Assembly: GCF_013249065.1 (NCBI RefSeq)
Contig: NZ_JABRWQ010000004.1
Coordinates: 186,001-250,000 of the forward strand
From: Winogradskyella litoriviva
Lineage (GTDB): Bacteria > Bacteroidota > Bacteroidia > Flavobacteriales > Flavobacteriaceae
DNA: 64,000 nt
Reading direction: 5' to 3'
Within the stretch, counting starts at the first letter, position 1, and every line of letters begins with the position of its first letter. Below the pieces are notes generated by a model. It had not been told where the DNA came from. It made no database searches and was given only the letters and a program-made list of their open reading frames with translations. Shown here piece after piece: positions 60,156-64,000 of this stretch. Made by a program: the position numbers and the translations under genes.

Positions 60156-61145
60156 ATGAAATCATTCTCAATAGAAGACATCAATGCCTTTGTAAACGGT
60201 GAAGTTGTCGGTTCTACAACGCATAGAATTACAGGATTAGAGCAAATTCAAAATGCCACCGAAAATCAAGCAACATTTATAGGTAATCGAAAATTTGCAA
60301 AACTTTGGCCAGATTCTAAAGCGAGTTTAGCTATTGTAAATGACAATTTAGATATAGAACCTGGTGAAAATAGGGTATTGATTAAAGTGAAGAATGCCGA
60401 TTTAACTATGGCTAAATTACTAGAATCGTTTACACCTGAAACGCCTTATTTTGAAACAGATATTCATCCTGCAGCCAACATAGATGCTTCTGCTAAAATT
60501 GGCAATGGCAGTAGAGTAGGTGCTGGTTCATACATTGGTAAAAACGTCGTTTTAGGCGATAACGTTACAATATATCCTAACGTTACTATTTTAGATGAAA
60601 CTACCATTGGTGCTCACACGACTATTTGGTCTGGTGCTATAATTAGAGAGCGTTCTGTTATTGGTAGTCATTGTATTTTTCATAATAATGTAAGTATTGG
60701 TGCCGATGGTTTTGGCTATCGTCCAAGTGAAGATGGAAGAGGACTTGTGAAAATTCCGCACATTGGTAATGTTGTAATTGGTAATGGTGTAGAAATTGGT
60801 GCTAATTCTTGTGTGGATCGTGGTAAATTTAGTTCTACCATTATAGGCGATGGTTGTAAAATCGATAATTTGGTTCAAATCGCTCATAATTGTATTTTGG
60901 GTCGTTCTTGTATAATGGCAGGAAGTTCAGGACTTGCAGGTTCTGTAACCTTAGGTGATGGTGTAGTAATAGGAGGTAGCGCGTCTATAAAAGACCATAC
61001 AACGATTCATTCTGGTGCAACCGTTGGTGCAGGTTCAGGTGTTATGAATGATGTTGCAGCCGGAAAAACAGTATTGGGTTATCCTGCTGTAGATTCTAGA
61101 GAGATGCTGAAACAATGGGTGGCGTTGAGAAAATTAGCGCGATAA
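60156..61145 (+). CDS. LpxD-like UDP-3-O-acylglucosamine N-acyltransferase (third copy)
   Basis: 329 residues with the LpxD architecture: N-terminal domain ([25 protein letters not shown]), then a long hexapeptide beta-helix from about 105. The catalytic His is present at about 244 in [10 protein letters not shown], and the [15 protein letters not shown] segment is like the first lpxD. It lies far from the lpx cluster, flanked by two inverted-repeat elements. It may acylate a different nucleotide sugar or be a redundant copy; which of the three is the housekeeping enzyme is inferred only from its place in the lpx cluster. Confidence 0.85.
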   Translation: MKSFSIEDINAFVNGEVVGSTTHRITGLEQIQNATENQATFIGNRKFAKLWPDSKASLAIVNDNLDIEPGENRVLIKVKNADLTMAKLLESFTPETPYFETDIHPAANIDASAKIGNGSRVGAGSYIGKNVVLGDNVTIYPNVTILDETTIGAHTTIWSGAIIRERSVIGSHCIFHNNVSIGADGFGYRPSEDGRGLVKIPHIGNVVIGNGVEIGANSCVDRGKFSSTIIGDGCKIDNLVQIAHNCILGRSCIMAGSSGLAGSVTLGDGVVIGGSASIKDHTTIHSGATVGAGSGVMNDVAAGKTVLGYPAVDSREMLKQWVALRKLAR

Positions 61146-61172
61146 TCTTCAAACAAATAGTACAGTTTAGTC

Positions 61173-61279
61173 GTCACTTTGAGTGATGACATTCGATTTT
61201 TAGAATTTTGTATCGAGAAGCTTCTAGGTATAAGAGGTTCTCGATACAAATTTGCTATTGCAAATTCACTCGAACTGAC
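61173..61279. repeat. MITE-like double inverted-repeat element after the third lpxD-like gene
   Basis: The outer arms GTCACTTTGAGTG (61173-61185) and CACTCGAACTGAC (61267-61279) are imperfect inverted copies. Inside, TTTGTATCGAGAA and TTCTCGATACAAA (within 61207-61252) form a second, nearly perfect pair. A short rightward frame crosses this element but is an artefact of the repeat. Confidence 0.68.
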
Positions 61280-61305
61280 GTTACTATGTAATATAAGCGG
61301 AACAA

Positions 61306-61569
61306 TTAAGCCGATTTCTGCTCAACATTTTGTTTTAAATGCAACAAACCAGCCACCATGCCATCTAACTCATGCTCTAAGAAGCTGGCATTTCGTTTGC
61401 TAAAACCTTTAATGGTATTAGCATATAGTTCTACACCTGCATGCTTTATACAAACACTATACGTGTCGTTTTCTGCATCTAACTTTACCGAAGTTCTGTA
61501 ATCACTAGAAATTAATAACCAGTAGCATAAGCTGTTAATCTGGTTAAACAAAGAGAATTTTGTTTCCAT
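61306..61569 (-). CDS. Hypothetical protein, 87 residues
   Basis: Small soluble protein with no signal peptide; sequence features are FNQINSLCYWLLISSDYRTSVKL, a YSVCIKHAGVELYANTIKGF region and a C-terminal FLEHELDGMVAGLLHLKQN helix. I do not recognise a family. The codon use and the absence of low complexity support a real gene, and it lies divergent to the cold-shock gene with a 200-bp shared upstream gap. Its 3' end approaches the inverted-repeat element at 61173-61279. Confidence 0.6.
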   Translation of the reverse strand: METKFSLFNQINSLCYWLLISSDYRTSVKLDAENDTYSVCIKHAGVELYANTIKGFSKRNASFLEHELDGMVAGLLHLKQNVEQKSA

Positions 61570-61711
61570 AATATTTAGATTTAAGATCGAGGGAAATCTG
61601 GTGTAAAGGTATTATCAAACCTGCTTTAGCTTTAATTTCTATGTTGAATCGTTAAGTTTTATCGATGATGTAGTTGTAATGAACTTAAAATCCGATGATT
61701 AACAACCCTTT

Positions 61712-61719
61712 TATTTTTG
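61712..61719 (+). promoter_or_regulatory. Candidate -7 promoter element of the csp gene
   Basis: TATTTTTG matches TAnnTTTG exactly and is followed by GCATC, 52 bp before the start codon, leaving a leader of about 45 nt. Confidence 0.5.
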
Positions 61720-61771
61720 GCATCATTGTTGAATACCTCTAAGTAATTATTAAAATAAAAAATAGAATACA

Positions 61772-61963
61772 ATGATTAAAGGAACAGTAAAATTCTTCAA
61801 CGATGCTAAAGGCTTCGGATTTATAACAGAAGAAGGTTCAAACAAAGAACATTTTGTACACATCTCAGGATTAGTAGACGAAATTCGTGAAGGCGATAAC
61901 GTTGAGTTTGATCTTAAGGAAGGAAAAAAAGGATTAAATGCAGTTAACGTTACAGTTATCTAA
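61772..61963 (+). CDS. Cold-shock protein, CspA family
   Basis: 63 residues forming a single cold-shock domain: GTVKFFNDAKGFGFITEE (RNP1) and EHFVHISGLVDEI (RNP2), with NVEFDLKEGKKGLNAVNVTVI at the end. It is an RNA chaperone that binds single-stranded nucleic acid in the cytoplasm. Length and motifs are standard. A terminator follows 32 bp after the stop. Confidence 0.95.
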   Translation: MIKGTVKFFNDAKGFGFITEEGSNKEHFVHISGLVDEIREGDNVEFDLKEGKKGLNAVNVTVI

Positions 61964-61994
61964 CAATATATATTACTTAACCTAGAATTTATGG

Positions 61995-62024
61995 AGGCTC
62001 ATCATTTTATGATGGGCTTTTTTT
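61995..62024 (+). terminator. Intrinsic terminator after the csp gene
   Basis: AGGCTCATCAT and ATGATGGGCTT pair with two G-U pairs around a short T-loop, followed by seven T. Confidence 0.85.
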
Positions 62025-62804
62025 AATGCTATAATTGCGCGTGTTCAACATTTTGAAACACCGTATAAATACCTTGCAAGCGATTTATACGTTAACTATA
62101 AACTGTTTTTTTGAACTCATAGACTATTGCAGCAAGGTTATTGTAAGCGCTGTGGAGTAGTATTCTTTATATTTCTATTTTACATAATATAAATTATAGG
62201 ACATTTATAACCTTTAGTATAATAGCGGTTTTAAGTGCTATTTGCCATCATTTGAGTTTTATGACAGCTGTGATAGATTATGTACAAGTTAATTGTGTCT
62301 TGGTTAGACTAATTAAGATGTGTAGCTATACTGATATTTTGTACTATTGCGTTTTTTGTTAATTTGCATAGACTGTACAACGCTGCATTTATTTTAAAAT
62401 ACGCGATTCTCAGCGATTGGTATTGTATGCATCTGCCATACCTAGTATAATTATAGGTGTCATTTATTTATACCAAGTTTATTTGTATACATATGTACCA
62501 TTTTGAATCCTAATTATATAATTACAGTTATTCTTATTAAAAAAATACCTTACCCGAAGCATACCCGACGCACACCCGACGCATACCCGACGCATACCCG
62601 AAGGAGCTCTTTGTGAAAATTAGGTGAAAATGCGCTCAATTTGTGGTATTATGTAAAATAGAACTAGAAATTGTATTTTTTAAATTGATACTCCATTAAT
62701 TCTTTAAAATAGTATATCATTTTGGAAACATATACGGTTCGCTATGCTATATAGTATGCTCTTCTCTCCTATTGTTTTATCCAAAATTTTATGATGATAA
62801 TAAA
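62025..62804. other. 780-bp non-coding region with clustered hairpins and a tandem repeat
   Basis: No credible gene was found on either strand. The left part holds a near-palindrome at 62041-62061 (GTGTTCAA against TTGAAACAC), then a perfect 8-bp inverted repeat GTATAAAT/ATTTATAC at 62063-62090 whose loop is itself the palindrome CTTGCAAG, then GTTAAC at 62091-62096. ACCTTGC (62071-62077) also recurs inverted as GCAAGGT (62132-62138). The right part holds the five-copy 11-bp tandem repeat. The structure is more intricate than random AT-rich DNA and could mark an attachment site, an RNA gene or a mobile-element edge. Confidence 0.55.
62552..62606. repeat. Five-copy 11-bp tandem repeat
   Basis: Five consecutive 11-bp units begin with ACCCGA: the first ACCCGAAGCAT, then ACCCGACGCAC, ACCCGACGCAT, ACCCGACGCAT and finally ACCCGAAGGAG. 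The GC content is far above that of the flanks, and the 11-bp period matches about one helical turn. There are no spacers, so it is not a CRISPR array. Confidence 0.9.
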
Positions 62805-64000
62805 CTAAATATAAACAATCTCTTTTTTATTAATCTCATCAATAACAAAGAATAAATTTTCAAATCTTTTATATATATGAGGTTCACTAATTGTTTTTAT
62901 TTCTTCTGCAAAATTTCCTTTATTTCCAGTTATTTCAAAGAGGCCGTCAATTTCTAATTTCGTTAACATTTTATTTTCTTCCAAAAATTCCTTTTCAAAA
63001 TAATGTTCAATTTCAAAAAACTTAAATTCTTGTTTAGCTTGATTATAAGCAGCTAATTCATCTGGAATTGGCAAAATGATGGCATAAATATTTTTAGTCT
63101 TATGTTTTTTTATCACTCCAGGTTTAAAAACTTCAAAATCTTCATTTTTAAAACCATTAAATTCTTTAAACCCTGAAGCATCATTGTCAAAAATCCCAAT
63201 AATTGTCTTATCTTGATATTTACCAGTATCCATTTCTAGAGCTATGTTATTTAATGTTTTAGCCAATTCATGAGTTCCTCCTCCATCTTTATTTGTTTTA
63301 ATTTCACAAGATTCGACATTCCAATATGGTTCGGTATTTCCTGTTAAAGCCTTAAAAGCTTGCATCATATATGTTGCATCAGTTTTTCCTTCAGTATAAA
63401 TTTCTACATTTTTAATTGGTTTAATAGCTTCTAAACTAGTAAACCTAGTAACATCAACACTATTGTCTAAGTAATACCTAACTCCTTTTTGCATTTTCTG
63501 TAGACGTTTTTTTAATTTATACCTCTCTTTTAATTCATTTTTGTTTTTTGGGTCTATAATGTCAAGACCATTATCAAATAATAGAGCGAAAATTGGATTT
63601 GAAAGAGTATTCTTCCTAGAGTAAAATAAATCTAGTTTATCATTTTCATCAAATTTATCTGAAGTTAAAGTTGCACCTATACAAAATAGCTTATATTTTA
63701 AGTTCACAATATCATTAGGCAACCCAGTATCCTCAATCTTGTCCAATTGTAAACTTATATGGTCAAATGCAAGCTTTAAAGTATCTTCAAGAGTTTTTGA
63801 ATTGAAGTGATTAAAAAACCAAAAGAAGTTCATTAACGCAATATCTGCATCTCTTAAATTTTTAAAAATGGGTAATGTCGACGATAGTCGCTTAACATCT
63901 TGGTCAGCTTTAATTAAAAGCTCCAAAGATTTAATTACACCATCTTTTCTTAAATCGGAATCTGTTAACCATAAAGATTGTAAAATATAACCTAAACCAG
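62805..64000 (-). CDS. TOPRIM-domain protein (partial, N-terminus beyond the window edge)
   Basis: The frame is open from the right edge at 64000 to a stop at 62805-62807, at least 398 codons; the first internal start-like codon is a TTG at 63926, but codons upstream of it stay open and read GLGYILQSLWLTDSDLRKDG, so the gene continues outside. The visible N-terminal half is helical and not recognised. The C-terminal part is a TOPRIM-like domain: IYTEGKTDATYMMQAF with the Glu, IIGIFDNDASGFKEF with the DxD, and FFEIEHYFEKEFL after it, similar to TOPRIM domains of OLD-family and anti-phage nucleases. Leftward, with accessory-looking DNA downstream. A defence role is possible but unproven. Confidence 0.72.
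   Translation of the reverse strand, partial: GLGYILQSLWLTDSDLRKDGVIKSLELLIKADQDVKRLSSTLPIFKNLRDADIALMNFFWFFNHFNSKTLEDTLKLAFDHISLQLDKIEDTGLPNDIVNLKYKLFCIGATLTSDKFDENDKLDLFYSRKNTLSNPIFALLFDNGLDIIDPKNKNELKERYKLKKRLQKMQKGVRYYLDNSVDVTRFTSLEAIKPIKNVEIYTEGKTDATYMMQAFKALTGNTEPYWNVESCEIKTNKDGGGTHELAKTLNNIALEMDTGKYQDKTIIGIFDNDASGFKEFNGFKNEDFEVFKPGVIKKHKTKNIYAIILPIPDELAAYNQAKQEFKFFEIEHYFEKEFLEENKMLTKLEIDGLFEITGNKGNFAEEIKTISEPHIYKRFENLFFVIDEINKKEIVYI

Noticed and set aside
61179..61403. Rightward 74-residue frame after the third lpxD-like gene
   Set aside because: Its first half lies inside the inverted-repeat element at 61173-61279 and its second half is antisense to the better-supported leftward gene at 61306-61569.
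62552..62606. Possible CRISPR array
   Set aside because: The 11-bp units are directly adjacent with no spacers, and no cas genes are present in the window.

Overview
The window is AT-rich chromosomal DNA from a member of the Flavobacteriaceae (Bacteroidota). The evidence is the set of family-specific features: a PorX-type regulator and a secreted protein with a type IX secretion (T9SS) sorting domain, an LpxC-FabZ fusion, bifunctional HisB and HisIE, many DUF families typical of the phylum (DUF4270, DUF4907, DUF4251, DUF6515), and -7 promoter elements of the TAnnTTTG type. A genus cannot be fixed from sequence alone; the gene content resembles the marine clade (Winogradskyella, Psychroserpens, Olleya). 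No rRNA, tRNA, CRISPR array, complete insertion sequence or prophage was seen.

Layout. 0-8.1 kb: porX (cut by the left edge) diverges from an HD phosphohydrolase followed by the lipid A genes lpxD, lpxC-fabZ and lpxA, then efp, a second lpxD-like gene and sucD. 8.2-12.1 kb: a large M16 lipoprotein peptidase and fabG. 12.2-18.3 kb: two divergent envelope gene sets, leftward kelch lipoprotein, DUF4907 and a LytS/LytTR two-component pair, and rightward DUF4270 lipoprotein and an outer-membrane barrel. 18.4-24.8 kb: a TolC-MacA-MacB (split ATPase and permease) efflux operon that ends in its own LytS/LytTR pair. 24.9-29.1 kb: small envelope proteins, a VWA membrane protein and a prohibitin-like protein.

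29.2-37.3 kb: a complete histidine operon, hisG-D-C-(GIY-YIG gene)-B-H-A-F-IE. It starts with what looks like a full transcription attenuator: a 17-codon leader peptide with four His codons and mutually exclusive antiterminator and terminator stems. About a dozen short palindromes of several families are scattered through the operon. Some of them have become coding sequence in hisD, hisC and hisH, and two related ones bracket a small GIY-YIG nuclease gene between hisC and hisB.

37.3-61.2 kb: mostly chromosomal housekeeping and envelope genes. These include a T9SS-secreted protein, truA, two MscS channels, a zinc metalloprotease, topB, an M23/LysM protein, helicases, an unusual SDR protein lacking the catalytic Tyr, and a third lpxD-like gene flanked by two MITE-like inverted-repeat elements. 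61.3-64 kb: a small cold-shock gene, then about 0.8 kb of non-coding DNA with clustered hairpins and a five-copy 11-bp tandem repeat, and finally a leftward TOPRIM-domain gene that runs off the right edge. That last stretch looks like the start of an accessory region.

The strongest candidates for something little described are the his leader attenuator and the association of a GIY-YIG gene with palindromic repeats inside the his operon. The TOPRIM gene at the right edge comes next but is incomplete here.
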